Source of the DNA: Phymatolithon calcareum
Lineage: Eukaryota; Rhodophyta; Florideophyceae; Hapalidiales
Direction: 5' to 3'
DNA length: 64,000 nucleotides
Assembly (NCBI GenBank): GCA_977006965.1
Contig: OZ345385.1
Span: 868,001-932,000, forward strand
In this document: positions 31,445-42,234 of the stretch, piece after piece
How positions within the stretch are numbered: position 1 is the first letter of the stretch
How the letters are laid out: each line of letters starts with the position of its first letter
The notes under the pieces: model-generated
The model's input: only the letters and a program-made list of their open reading frames with translations
Databases searched by the model: none
What the model was told of the DNA's origin: nothing
Made by a program: the position numbers and the translations under genes

Positions 31445-33350
31445 CAGGGATGAGGTGCAATTAATTGCAGAATATTGCTAAAAAAAGTGCAATCAACAAC
31501 CCTTATTTCAGCAAATAAAAATTTGCAATCTCGATTGCAATTGCTTTCTCTCTGGCAATCGCGATTACAATCGCATTTTATCTGCATGACTGCTAGGCGC
31601 CGCATAGCTCCCTATTTTATCAAATCTATATTTAACGCAATCAAATTCAACCAGTTCGGGCTATGATGTCCACCTAGTAGTCACTCAACGCCATTAAGCT
31701 CTTCTTGTGCTTCATGCGCGCGTATGCGGGCTTCAGAGCGATCTCCACGTGCTCCATTAATAGCTTCGCTCACCAAATGATCGTCCCAGAATCTCTCGTT
31801 CAACTTGAGAAACACCAAAGCCTGAAGAGCTGCGGAGTCATTTGCCGCCTGTTAGGTGTCACCACGTTCTTCGCAGTGCTCCAGAGTCGTTCAAATTCTG
31901 CCGCAGACCTCTTGTGCTGTCGGAAATTAAACACACGCACCATTGGTGAAACGACAGTGAAAAGAATGCCAGGACGTCCTTGAAGAACTGTAAATGGGCT
32001 TCCGCGTTGAACTGGGTGGTTTCATCGTTGACATGCGTGTTCGTTTCCTCGCTTGACTCATTGGCGATAGTCCAAGCAGTTTCAAGCGTGGAATAGATGT
32101 GGCAGTTGATATAGAGTTCACCCGAGTATCCACAGTGAAAACAATATGACGCAAAAACGGCGATAAAATGGTACTATTGGAACTCTACCCGTCATACATA
32201 ACGGCTCCGCGTGTCCCTCTCATCTCCACAACAATGCGCTTTTCGACGAGCTGTACTAGCTTGAATATACCGTCGGTCATTGTTTTGCACATAACCGGTA
32301 CGGTAAACCGCATCGCTTGCCTAATGTCGGCATGTTCAACGTACCAAAGCGGAAAGTTCTTCAGAAAAATGACGCGAAGAGAGCTGTTGATAGACTTTTC
32401 GTACTTGCAGAGGGACTTCACAGCAAAGTGCGAAAGAATGGAGCCTCTACTTTGCCCCATACAGCTCCTCGATTTCTTGTTAAGTACCTCGAGCACATCG
32501 TGCTGCTCGTTTGTACGCTTTCCTTTAGCGTAACAAGACAGGAGGTGTCCGTAAGGATTTTGGGGCCCTGTTTTCTCTTGAAAAGACACTGTCGGGGACG
32601 AACATCCCGGCTTAGGGCACCGGTACTTGAGGTACGTCTTATTAGTTGAAGGATCAGCTATGGACTTGGTTGCTCTCTCAGCGAATGTCATGAGCGTAAT
32701 GAAGACATGCTTGCAAGTAATCGCTGAATACTTTCTATTACTCATGGCCATTGCCGCCGAACTGAGAGTAGTCTGAGAGAAGATTGCCCCAGTCGCAGCA
32801 GGCTGTTCATTTATGCACCTTTGTGTTCACCCTTCCAGATTGAGAAGCTCGACAAAGCTACTTCGTTGCTCTGCAATTATCTGAACTAATGCGTTTCATA
32901 TCCATAACTATAGGAAGTACTTCCGATACGTTGCGAAAATCTCATTTGTTGACAGCATTACTACAGAAATATGTTGAGCAGTATCCCTTGGCCCCGATAT
33001 ACGTTGCAGGTGGAGCAGAACGACCAACCGACTACCTACACTTGGTTCTTTTCTTTTGAATTTAGGTCCAGAGTATTCATAACGATAAGGAAACATACAA
33101 TACATTGCACATCTACAGTCCCAATGCTGTACGAGTCAGCAGCTCGGCCAGGAAAAGAATAAAAATAGAGTTTGAATGGATATAATTAGCATTGAAGGGT
33201 ACATACTTCCTTACGATACAATAAGCAATGATTATTGCAATCACTGATCCTCTTGCAGTGACGATTGCAATCGTCAAAAATTTTGCAATCACGATTTTCG
33301 ATTGCGTATTGCAATCGATTGCAATAACAATTTATTGCACCTCATCCCTG
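31445..33350 (-). mobile_element. hAT transposon 3 with intact TIRs and 8-bp target duplication
   Basis: Ends are CAGGGATGAGGTGCAAT on the left and its exact inverse on the right. A perfect 8-bp duplication CCTGTACT lies at 31437-31444 and 33351-33358. Subterminal zones on both sides (31465-31600 and 33220-33330) are packed with GATTGCAATC-type words on both strands, presumably transposase-binding sites. The element is 1906 bp and encodes a transposase on the minus strand that still has its BED finger and dimerisation region, but has stops and frameshifts and appears to lack part of the catalytic core. The perfect ends mean it could be mobilised by a related active enzyme. Confidence 0.96.
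31681..32751 (-). pseudogene. hAT transposase, broken, in element 3
   Basis: The 188-codon first frame (32751-32185) has a BED-type finger (YRCPKPGC...NPYGHLLSCYAK) and the N-terminal hAT segment FPLWYVEHADIRQAMRF followed by VVEMRGTRGAVMYDG. A TAG stands where the conserved W of the DGW motif belongs. A frameshift then continues ETAWTIANESSEETNTHVND and LQFFKDVLAFF. The dimerisation block is RSAAEFERLWSTAKNVVTPN, followed after one more shift by ALVFLKLNERFWDDHLV. About 120-150 residues of the catalytic RNase H-like region appear to be missing. The protein would act in the nucleus on the GATTGCAATC-type sites at the element ends. Confidence 0.88.
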
Positions 33351-33358
33351 CCTGTACT

Positions 33359-34494
33359 CGTATAGCGAAGCACGGACTGCAGCCAATCGGGGATGCCTGT
33401 TTTGGAAACAAAGTTAATTCACACGAATTCTTCGGCTCAAAAACAGAGTTCCAGTCTACTGTTCAGCTCCCATCTGGCTCTCGCAATGCCGTGTGAATTT
33501 TTTCGCAGCTCAAATACGGATTATTCCTTTTTAAGTTGAACAGTTCTCGCGTTGAAGGACAAAGAGCTCGTAGATTTTGACATCTTCTCATTTTCAGAAT
33601 GCAGATGGGAATCCAAACAACCAGTCTGTACCTTTCCGTCATGGAATTCGCTGAAGACGCCAATGCCCTCCGAATGACTGAAGGCTCGCACTTCGCCGGG
33701 AGAGAGCTGCAGAACAAGGTCAGAAAAGGGATCTGTTGCTGCAGACGTCCACCAGGTTCGGCTTCGAACCCAGCATCACAAGATGCAGAAGAAGATAGAA
33801 GACACAATGCAGTTTTCCATACCGTAATTCCTTCGAGACTTAGCAGATAGCTGAGCGGATGATGTGGTATTCGATCATGAACAGGATGGTGAAGAGGGTG
33901 TGCTATCTTCAAGCTGCACCAAGGGAACTTTGACGGTACAATCTGATATTTTGTAGATGGGCAGAATAAGAACGCCATAATGACACGGCACCTAAAACAT
34001 GTCGGTGTGCAGGACCTACAACCTCATCTTAGATATGTGCTTTTATTTTTGAACCCATTTATCTGTAGGGGACATTATTGAGGCCTCTTGTACCCCAATA
34101 TGATAAGTTTTGCGTTCCAAAATGTACCCTAAAAATAACAGATATAAAGGTGTGAAGCCAAATGCCCTCACTGGGCCCATTCGTATGAAGCCAGGAAGGC
34201 GTCACGTTCTACCACTCTGGAATGTCACAGTCGTGCCGATACAGGTGCCGGTATAGGTGTGTATTGTATCGTCTCTTGAAGATGCTCCCAAATGCACATA
34301 ATGGGTGTCAAAATTAAGAGAGTGTGCAGTTTACTCCATCTGGGTGTGAATTTTGCACGACCGCAAAAATCACACCCTCGTCTGTTCAATGTAAAAAATA
34401 AACCAGGAGAGGGTTAGAAGCAGGGAAATGAAGCGTTTGATCCGCGACTGAACCTGCGCGAATATGATACATAGTGCGCAAAACGTTTAGCATT
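33359..34494. other. Intergenic, unassigned frames
   Basis: A 171-codon minus-strand frame (33463-33978) has no recognised domain and is opposed by shorter plus-strand frames. The stretch 33980-34490 is AT-rich without notable structure. Confidence 0.4.
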
Positions 34495-35293
34495 GAGGAA
34501 ATTAAGATTATATTAAAAAAAAGTAGCAAAGTTCACGTTCTACTAATAATTTCAATATGTCATTCTCCCTACGTGGCGACGTCGATTACAAGCGAATCGT
34601 ACTGCGGATCGTAGAGCATATTTCACGAGCACCATGGATCTCCTCGTGCTACAGGTTGGCGAGCATCGCGGCGCTGACTTCGACAAGCTGGTCGCCGCGG
34701 TTATACTGCACAATCACACTATTGGGAATAAGCACCGGATCCATCAGCGTAGCCCGCAACGCATCTACATAAGGTGCAGCCGTGGCGCCGAATGCGCGTT
34801 CCGCGTAAACGCAGTACTCATCACAGACGGCGCGGGCCTCCGCATTACCAAGCTCACCCAACACGACTGTGTGGACAGTACCAGGACATCATGGACTACC
34901 GGTGGTTAGGGGCGGTCTGGTACCTGGAGACTTGGCGAGAGCAACACGGAGGCGTCATTAAGCGTGTGGCGCTGGGAGGCCATGCTGACAAGCTGCAGCA
35001 AGAAGAGATCATTCCATCGAAGCTCCACGCTAGGCCTGGCCGCAAGCGATCGAGGCCGTACGAGCCGTCTCAATCCAATGCGAGAACGTGTCCTGCGTGC
35101 GGCGGAAAGGGCCACTTCAGCAGAAACTGCCCGAATCCTAGTAGCATCGAACTTTCCCAGGCGAAGCGGGACAGCATCATCGAAGTCGCGGACAATATGG
35201 TAATCGGCCTCACCACGGAGAGAGAGTGACATGTTGCAGATGTTAGTAGAACGTGAACTTTGCTACTTTTTTAAATATAATGTTAGTTTCCTC
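34495..35293 (+). mobile_element. MULE-like transposon with about 65-bp TIRs, internally deleted
   Basis: Starting GAGGAAATTAAGATTATATT and passing through GTAGCAAAGTTCACGTTCTA, the left end matches the inverted right end (35220-35293) over roughly 65 bases. The interior encodes the N-terminal DNA-binding segment and the C-terminal zinc knuckle of a MuDR-type transposase with nothing between them, so the DDE core has been lost. I did not find the 9-bp duplication that this superfamily normally makes; the true ends may lie slightly further out. Confidence 0.78.
34634..35229 (+). pseudogene. MuDR-type transposase, N-terminal finger plus zinc knuckle, core missing
   Basis: Frame 34634-34909 contains RIYIRCSRGAECAFRVNAVL followed by ITKLTQHDC, the C...C...H.C arrangement of the MuDR DNA-binding domain. 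A frameshift leads to frame 34774-35229, which has a basic linker PGRKRSRPYEPSQ and the CCHC knuckle CPACGGKGHFSRNC, as found at the C-terminus of MULE transposases. The catalytic DDE domain of about 250 residues is absent between them. It could only act as a non-catalytic binding protein; most likely it is inert. Confidence 0.75.
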
Positions 35294-35317
35294 CTTTAAA
35301 AATACTGTCGCACATCT

Positions 35318-35363
35318 TGGTGGCGGACACACGATGTCATTTGATAAAAGGCAAATATCATGA
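35318..35363 (+). repeat. Direct repeat, copy A (partner at 37139)
   Basis: TGGTGGCGGACACACGATG and the following 25 bases (including GATAAAAGGCAAATATCAT) recur at 37139-37184 as TGGTGGCGGATACGCGATG with GATGAAAGGCAATATCAT. Same orientation, about 80 percent identical, 1.8 kb apart. Copy A lies just left of hAT element 2. Confidence 0.7.
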
Positions 35364-35393
35364 CTTTATCATATTGTCTTCGATACGTGCATA

Positions 35394-36541
35394 CATAGAT
35401 GTCTAAAGATATATCTTTATCTTGGATAATCCGGATAATCTATTTATCTTTTTATCCTTGTCAGGTGCAAGGAGAAGATTATCTTATCTTTAGAACATTG
35501 AGGTGTCGGGTTATCCTAAGATAATCTTGGATAATTTCCTCCCTTGATTCTTCACCACACTTTTCCCGCTATCTCGCCTTAATGTATCCCTTACTGCATC
35601 TTTATGTCTACCAATTACACGTATCGTCTACGTATACAAAACCCTGTAAAATCCCCAGATTCCGAATACAATTATGGCTGTAAGCACCAGCATAAACTGT
35701 GTCTGTTTTGTTATGGCAATCACTTCGAATTTTATCCACGCCTTCTTAAAGCTAAATTAAAGTACCTAGATCTCCTGAAAGCTAGACTCAAATTTTTCAG
35801 GCGTTTAAAAGAGCAGCAACTGCAATCTAAACTGTCCTGTTTCAACATCTTCAGTTCCGATGGCGCCTGTACCTGGCAAATCTGTGAGAGATGCCTTTTT
35901 CGTCGCCAAACTGAAAGTTCGAATGTTTAGATTTGCAAATGTGGCATAACTCGAAAGTTGGGAGGAACAAGCTATTACAACGTCGTCATTCATGTTCGAT
36001 CGGATCACCCGAAAGAATATCAAGTCCTGGTGGATGCGTTTTCTGCCAAATCTACCGCGGAACATAACTGTACGAAGCAGAAATCATCTACCGTACAGAT
36101 GATGCGACCACCTTCCTTTATCGACGCAAATCAACTCAGATTTTCGGGTGGATCGAGTTCGTCGTGGATGGGCTGCAGCCATTCTCGGTTATTGAAAATC
36201 CATCATTTCGGAAACACAGTCCGTTAGATCCCATCACTCGTACGACACTTGCGAGCGTCTCTTTTCTGTTGCTGGTTACGCCCTGAACGGGCGACGCAAG
36301 CGCATACTACCTATGAATTTCGAAGTACAGATCTTTCTTTACGAAAATCGCGAGGTGTGGAGCATTTCTGATGTTGACCGCATCGCGAAATCTAAGTAGG
36401 ATAACTTAGCATAATCTTTAGGATAAATAATCCTCATTTTGGTTATCCGGATTATCCTCAGGTAGCTTGATTTTAGGATTATCTTATCTTGTACCAATCG
36501 GAAACGCTTGTATGCTAAAGGTAAATAATCCTACAAGTGTG
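35394..36541 (+). mobile_element. hAT transposon 2, probable
   Basis: The segment is bounded by a perfect 8-bp direct repeat CGTGCATA (35386-35393 and 36542-36549). Both flanks inside it carry many GGATAATC-type words (35420-35540 and 36400-36500), like the subterminal repeats of the other hAT copies. The proposed ends (CATAGATGT and CACACTTGT) match each other only weakly, so the exact boundaries are uncertain. It contains a BED finger and a dimerisation region of a hAT transposase on the plus strand. Confidence 0.6.
35931..36399 (+). pseudogene. hAT transposase remnant: BED finger and dimerisation helix
   Basis: ICKCGITRKLGGTSYYNVVI followed by HVRSDHP gives a BED-type finger (C.C...H....H). 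In a second frame, FGWIEFVVDGLQPFSVIENP and FRKHSP match the hAT segment W...V...LPFs.VE...Fr. In a third frame, YDTCERLFSVAGYALNGRRK and then QIFLYENREVW match the C-terminal dimerisation region. The catalytic core between the second and third pieces is gone. Two frame changes occur in under 500 bases. Confidence 0.85.
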
Positions 36542-36549
36542 CGTGCATA

Positions 36550-38123
36550 TGACTTTACGAGTCTACACTATGCACTCGCACTATTTTCTACCTATATAAG
36601 TAAAATTGGTTGCTTTTGGTCAGATGCACCGGATGACTGTGAGTCCATAGCAGTCGTTAGAACCGTTCAAATTCGAATAGGTTCCGAGATATGGGTAAAA
36701 GAAGAAAAAGTGTTTTTCCAGCCCAGTGTCGAAGATTCTGGGGAGCGATGATACCTGTCTCCAATCGCAATTGAGCACTATTCGGGTGACTGTACAAGAG
36801 AGATTATCGCGCCATATCGCTTCCAATTGGCGATCGCTCTCTGACGGGGCTGTGCCGCCATAAAAGCAGCTGTGCGGGAAGTTTGAGGGGGCCACGGAAT
36901 GGTGTGAGGGGTTCACAGACTTGTGTTCGGGATGAACGGCCCTGTATGTGTGACCCCAGTACACGAGCTCTGTATGTGTGGCCCTAACACACGAGCCCTA
37001 TATGATATCGTGTAGTCCGATGCAGGCACCGCGTATGGAGTGTCAGAGTGTCACGGAGTGGTGTGAGGGGATCACAAGGAGACTTTATCCTCAGTCAAAC
37101 AGACAGCGCTGTATAGCCGCTGTATATTTCGCTCCAACTGGTGGCGGATACGCGATGGTGCTTGATGAAAGGCAATATCATAAGTGGTGATAATTTTCCT
37201 TGAGATGAAGCCGATCCAAAAAATATCCAATATTTAGGGATAGAAATATGAACCAATAGAGATAGAATTGAGGCTGTGATAAGGGGAATTTGAGGGGCTC
37301 ACCATAAAAGTCTGGAGGGCAGACAACAACCGCGTACAGTAAAACTTGCTTTCGTATTTTGCTTTGAGCGCTGTTGACGAGTATAAATTAGAACCCATTC
37401 GCACCGCAGCAGTAAAATAACCAGAAGTAAAGGAAGAAGAGTATCGTTGTCTACATGTGGTACGCCGCGATCGTCTTCCAGCATACCCCAACTCTCACTA
37501 TTTCCCCGACTGGAGCGACATTTACAGCTCATCATTTGAGAATCCGTGCGTCCCCTTATCACCGGCATAATTCCAGGTCTGAAAAAAAGTTCCTTTTCAG
37601 CACTGTTTAGCCATATCCTATAATTTTATTATTTTTCGGCACGTCAATTCCTATTGGACTTGTCTGACTTTCCCATCGTTATTGTGCTCTGACCGGGGGG
37701 ACATTTTTGCGGATCCACAAAAACGTCCCGTGCTATCTACTCCGGGGAACATTTTTGCGGAGAAATGTACCCTTCTTACAGCAGGAAAGCCCGGGAAAAG
37801 TGGAATTTCACAGATTTAATCATATTGGAATGCACTGAAACTTGGAACGCAAACCTGGAGTTAAAGCATTTCGAGTCGTAATTAACTGCTGCATAATTCT
37901 CAACGCTGCCGCGTAGATCAATTATAAGACTGATGATGGGCACTCTTTCCACCGGTGAGGGCTTAAGCCCTGAATTTGAGTTTTCACTTCGAACGGTAAA
38001 GGTATAGTAGCCGTCGACTCGATGATGTCGTGTAAATTGCTGCGCAGCTTGCGCAGCGCCTTGTCAAGTGCGATGTAGCGAGGGTGAAAGATTTGAAAAG
38101 AGCCTTCTCCATAACCTTCAGAA
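36550..38123. other. Intergenic with short tandem units
   Basis: From about 36890 to 37080 short units recur: a CACGGAATGGTGTGAGGGG block at about 36893 and 37051, and a CTGTATGTGTG...ACACGAG block of about 28 bases at 36941 and 36969. Copy B of the TGGTGGCGGA repeat lies at 37139-37184. Frames at 37234-37568 (-) are unassigned. An imperfect inverted repeat around GGATCC lies at about 37699-37730. Confidence 0.5.
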
Positions 38124-38672
38124 TTATTTCACAACAGCTTGTTTCTCTACATCTGTGAGTGCAGATGCGTTCCCTTTCTGAATTTTCACGACAGCTTGTC
38201 CAAACTCTGTGTTGTGCACGATATTAGCAGAAGGACAAATGTATTTTCTCCCAAGCTTGCAGTTGTGCAGTGGAGAAACCGGGTTATTCCGCGATGGTAC
38301 AGCAACCTCAAAAATGGTGTCGAGATCGGATCGACACGACGCGAGAGAATATCTTTGAGTTTGCAACCTTCTCATCACGACGTTGATTTGCATGTTCGAT
38401 TACTTCTCAGTCTTGGCTGCAAACTGAACAGAATCTTCAATAAAAATGTCGCAATAATCATCGCAGCTCGCTGCGATGAGGTATTCACGCATACGTGTGA
38501 ATCGGCGCAACATGTCGCATTTTCCTGACCATCTTGTATCGTTATGCATGACTGGGCGGAGCTCGGTTATGTTTCGAAGTATTGCTGAGTTTTTCAGTCT
38601 CGTTTTGGCTACCTTCATAGTTGCATGCACAGTGTCTATGGTTCCAGAAAGGTCGGGGTGCCGCTTTATCAT
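38124..38672 (-). pseudogene. hAT transposase fragment 4, central region
   Basis: The frame 38672-38400 reads MIKRHPDLSGTIDTVHATM, KTRLKNSAILRNITELRPVM and then HNDTRWSGKCDMLRRF. This matches the well-conserved central hAT block (hP.l...i...h.lm..lrt.k..a.LR..t.l.p...n.TRWSs...Ml.RF). The next frame, 38393-38124, continues with a segment ending VVKIQKGNASALTDVEKQAV, related to the start of the hAT element 1 frame. No ends or target duplication were found, so it is an orphan fragment. Confidence 0.85.
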
Positions 38673-39309
38673 GTGATTGACTTCCAGATTTAAATTGTGA
38701 CGGTTAAGGAGGAGAACCTAGCCGACAGCGACCAATACCTCATGAGTGTCTGCGGATTCGCATTCCTCCGCATGAAAATCAACTCCGTCATCAGCACCTT
38801 AATGTCCACAAAAGACAGAAGCGGGTCGATGAATATGGCGCATCGTTTACCGCGGGCAAAGCAGGCTCTTCGCGTGGATGCTATTCTCGAAAGTAATGAA
38901 AGACGAACCGCGCGGTCTTCCACCCGGTCTGGCCAGAATCCAGGTCTTCGTATTGGCAACATCGCCTTCCCCGGTCGCCTAAGCTCTGACTTGGCGACAA
39001 CTTTGAAGGAGGTGTGCAATGTTCATCATGAAAATATCGAAGATCCTCTGCTTCGGCAGTGATTACGCTGACCAGCCGTACGAGAGTGAGCACTGTTACA
39101 TTTTTACACGTGTTAACGAGGTGCAATGAAGCTCTAGGAGCGGTAAATAAATTTGAAAATATAAAACATTTTTGGCAATTTTTGAAAATCTCCCCGTGCG
39201 ATAGATAATCTATGACGATTCATCGAAGAATTTAGGCACGAATTCTATTGGCTAGAAAATACCGCTTTGTTATGCACCGTTGGCACGCGCCAACAGCCAG
39301 TAAAGGCAA
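38673..39309. other. Flank between hAT fragment and foldback element
   Basis: A plus-strand 121-codon frame (38697-39062) overlaps two minus-strand frames. Part may be further hAT sequence on the minus strand (a segment resembling LNLEVNHM runs into the hAT fragment), but the rest is unassigned. Confidence 0.35.
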
Positions 39310-40855
39310 AGGCCCGTTCGCTGACCCCCTAACAGCGACCTGTTAGGCAAGTTGTTATTAGAAAATTACAGTACAAGGTCCATGTGTGATACTGTTATTG
39401 GCTAGCAAGACCAAGTGATTTTGCCACGTACAAGACGGGGAGCGTTTCGAGTCTGTTCTCGGCGCTGCTGTGAGTCCGCTGCGAGAAAGAAGTCGGGGAA
39501 CTTGCCACGGACGGAAAGGTCCGATTCTAGTTTTCGTGAGAGACAGCTGTCCTTATTTGAGTCGTAATGGACCTTGTGGGTATGTGTGGAATACTACAGT
39601 ACTGCCTTATCAACGTATGACACGATGCTCTTCTTTAGAGCTCACTGCAAAAGTAGCCCGAGCTTCAAACCTGGACATCCGCCTGCTGCAGCGCATTAAC
39701 GTGTCTACACAGCCCGCTCCTATCGCTCTAAAGACATCTTTTTTGCAATTTGGAAGTAATATTAACGCTTCGCAGAATGATGCTACTGATGCCAAACATG
39801 CCGATCTTTCTGTTCGCCTGATGTCAAAATCGGTAAATTATTTTGCGAACGATATTTGCAAGCTGTGCAACTGGTCTGAACTCAAAAGAAAGAGGAACAC
39901 AGTGGGCATTAGCGGAAAAATAGTGACCTTGTCTGACGAATTGTGGTGCAGTTCAAGCGGTTTCTCTTACCTATCGTTTGCAGACCTCCACAAAGCTTCC
40001 CAAGTATGCGTGATACTGGGCATGGTACTTTGGAGGTAGTGACTGTCTCTTTGAGTGCGAATGAGATAGTCCGCTTAGCGCACATATTTGCGGACCCAAA
40101 AAACGAAAACTTTGTTCACAGCATTTTCTCCATTTCTAATAGTGCTATCGTCGACGAGGCTCATATCCAGGGCACGTCATCTGTAAACAGTGGTTAGGAA
40201 AAAGCTCTGTTAATTTTGAACGAATCGGAGTTCCACCCGACACATATTCCCCAAAATGATGAAGGGCGTGCTCACTTTGATCTGGCGGAGCTGTTGGTAA
40301 AGAGAGTTGTGGACGTAGTGAAGCGCGACACAGAGGACAGGGTTCACAAACATGTAGGAAAGATACAAGGCGAGTGCGAGAGTGGGCGTCGGTCAAGGCG
40401 GTGGTACAGGCGCAGTGCAGAGAACTACGTGCACAGCTTCAGGTGCAATTCGTGGGTGACAGAGAAATGACTGTGCCGGGGTTTATACTGTACGTTAGCA
40501 GTGAGCTTTGAAGAAGGTCATGGATGGGGTGCAAGAGGACAGTGTCATACGTTGACAAGGCAGTACTGCAGTACTCCACACATACACAAAAGGTCCATTA
40601 CGACCTAAAGAAGGACAGCTGTCTCTCACGAAAACTAGAATCGGACCTTTCCGTCCGTGGCAAGTTCCCCGACTTCTTTCTCGCAGCGGACTCACAGCAG
40701 CGCCGAGAACAGACTCAAAACGCTCCCCGTCTTGTACGTGGCAAAATCACTTGGTCTTGCTAGCCAATAACAGTATCACACATGGACCTCGTCCTGTAAT
40801 TTTCTAATAACAACTTGCCTAACAGGTCGCTGTTAGGGGGTCAGCGAACGGGCCT
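39310..40855. mobile_element. Transposon-like element with long (about 350 bp) inverted repeats
   Basis: The left arm (39310 to about 39651) begins AGGCCCGTTCGCTGACCCCC and is matched, inverted, by the right arm (about 40493 to 40855) at roughly 90 percent identity, with one deletion of about 25 bases in the left arm. Each arm contains a small internal palindrome CCTAACAGCGACCTGTTAGG. No clear target duplication flanks it. Both arms carry the same open frame beginning SPLRERSRGTCHGRKGPILV reading inward. The 840-base interior has frames (39650-40039 and 40216-40470, plus) of unknown function with a charged segment LVKRVVDVVKRDTEDRV. Long arms suggest a MULE-like or foldback element; superfamily undetermined. 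Confidence 0.88.
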
Positions 40856-41097
40856 AAGTAACGACGCGCTCCATTGACAGGTGCCGAGAAGATGCCGATG
40901 GAACACAGATGCGTTCCATCGGCACCAGCACCAAGTTCCAGATGATCATGATCACAGCTAGAAACGTGAGACGATTGTTGCTGGAGTTCACTGACTCCGT
41001 TACGTAGTAATTGCGCACCGCTGGCATCTTGACGGCCGATGCAGTCAGTTTCTAGAAATGTGTCGCGAACTATCAACTGGCTTATCATTAGATGCTG

Positions 41098-41863
41098 ACC
41101 GCAATATGGGAGTTGATCTTATGTGCAAGGCCAAACCCGTCCATTGGTCCAGTGCCGCGACCGAGTTCATCGACGATGATGAGAGACTTGCACGTTGCAG
41201 TTCTTAAAATGGAAGCTGTTTCAAGCTTTTCAGCCATGAACGTAGATATGGCGCGATGCTGATTCTCCCCTGCCCCAACACGTGCTAGAATACGATCGGT
41301 CAGGGAGACGCGCGCCTCTTAAACTGTAACGAATGCGCCGATGCGTGCGAGAACGGTGACTACACCATCGATGCGAATGTATGTTGACTTCCGGTCCATG
41401 TTTGGCCCAGTCACGAGAAGCAGGGCTCCTCTATCATCCAGCCTTTCCCGACATCAGAGGTCTGTGTCGTTGGAAATGAATACACCAGCATCATGCATGT
41501 TTGCCTCCACAATTGGGTGACGACCCTGTTTCAGCACCAGACCTTGACCAGCAGGAACTATAGATGGGCGGCAATACTCAACTACACCCTCTCAATGCGA
41601 CAAAAGCGAAAGAAGGTTGAGCTCTGATCTACAAGAACTTCTATGTAAGTGCCGGCGACATTCACAGCTTTGTCCTGAAATTCTCTCTCATTGTCATTAT
41701 AGTCCGATGCCATTACGTCATATTCTTCCGAAAGGCACCTCAGTGTTTGAGTTCGAAATTGGATACCGCCTTTTCTTGTTTCTAAAACCGTGAATCGAGA
41801 CCGCCCGCGAATTTGCTTTTCGTTTTTCTTGGTCCCGCGAAGCACATACCCGATCAATAACAA
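41098..41863 (-). pseudogene. MSH2-type DNA mismatch repair ATPase, decayed
   Basis: The minus strand reads GYVLRGTKKNEKQIRGRSRF, then CLSEEYDVMASDYNDNE, corresponding to the MSH2 lever and clamp region. After a frameshift come EYCRPSIVPAGQGLVLKQGR with HPIVEANMHDAGVFISND, the start of the ATPase domain. The Walker A motif is TGPNMDRKSTYIR, where GPNMGGKST is invariant, so two glycines are Asp and Arg. A TAA interrupts at FVTV*EARVSL. The conserved block [19 protein letters not shown] and [18 protein letters not shown] (normally DELGRGTSTYDGFG) follows, and homology ends at about 41098. The enzyme would recognise mismatched DNA in the nucleus. Loss of the P-loop glycines together with stops shows real decay and not a sequencing artefact. 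Confidence 0.95.
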
Positions 41864-42234
41864 TTATGCTAACATAATCGCACCTTCCAGAGAATATAGG
41901 TGAGTTGGAGTAGGCGACCTCGACTGGGTTTCGACCCGATTCTCAGCGTGATTCTCCCAGTATTGACCAGGGCCCTCCTCCAGCGGGGAGAAATGCGGGG
42001 GGCTTGGCGCTCTCGACAGTGGTTCGCCCTCGACTGCAACTCTCGGATTCCACTGAGGGTTCCGGCTGGATTGGGGCTTTTCGATTTGGCGCTCCAAGGG
42101 CATAGATTTGCGCGACTGGGCAGTTCGAATATCTCTAGATTGGTTTTGAGTGAAGAGTGTCTATTTCGCTTGTCAATGTTCCTCTGATTTGAAAGAGAGA
42201 TGGTTTTTTAATTCCGTTTGCAATATCCATCGTA
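41864..42234. other. Short intergenic segment
   Basis: A 79-codon minus-strand frame rich in Pro, Glu and Ser (41864-42103) precedes the MSH2 fragment. It could be a decayed upstream part but has no MSH2 similarity that I can see. Confidence 0.3.

Noticed and set aside
35394-36541. CAAGGAGAAGATTATC/GATAATCTTATCTTG as the ends of hAT element 2
   Set aside because: These lie inside the subterminal repeats and are not flanked by an 8-bp duplication, whereas CGTGCATA brackets the slightly larger interval.
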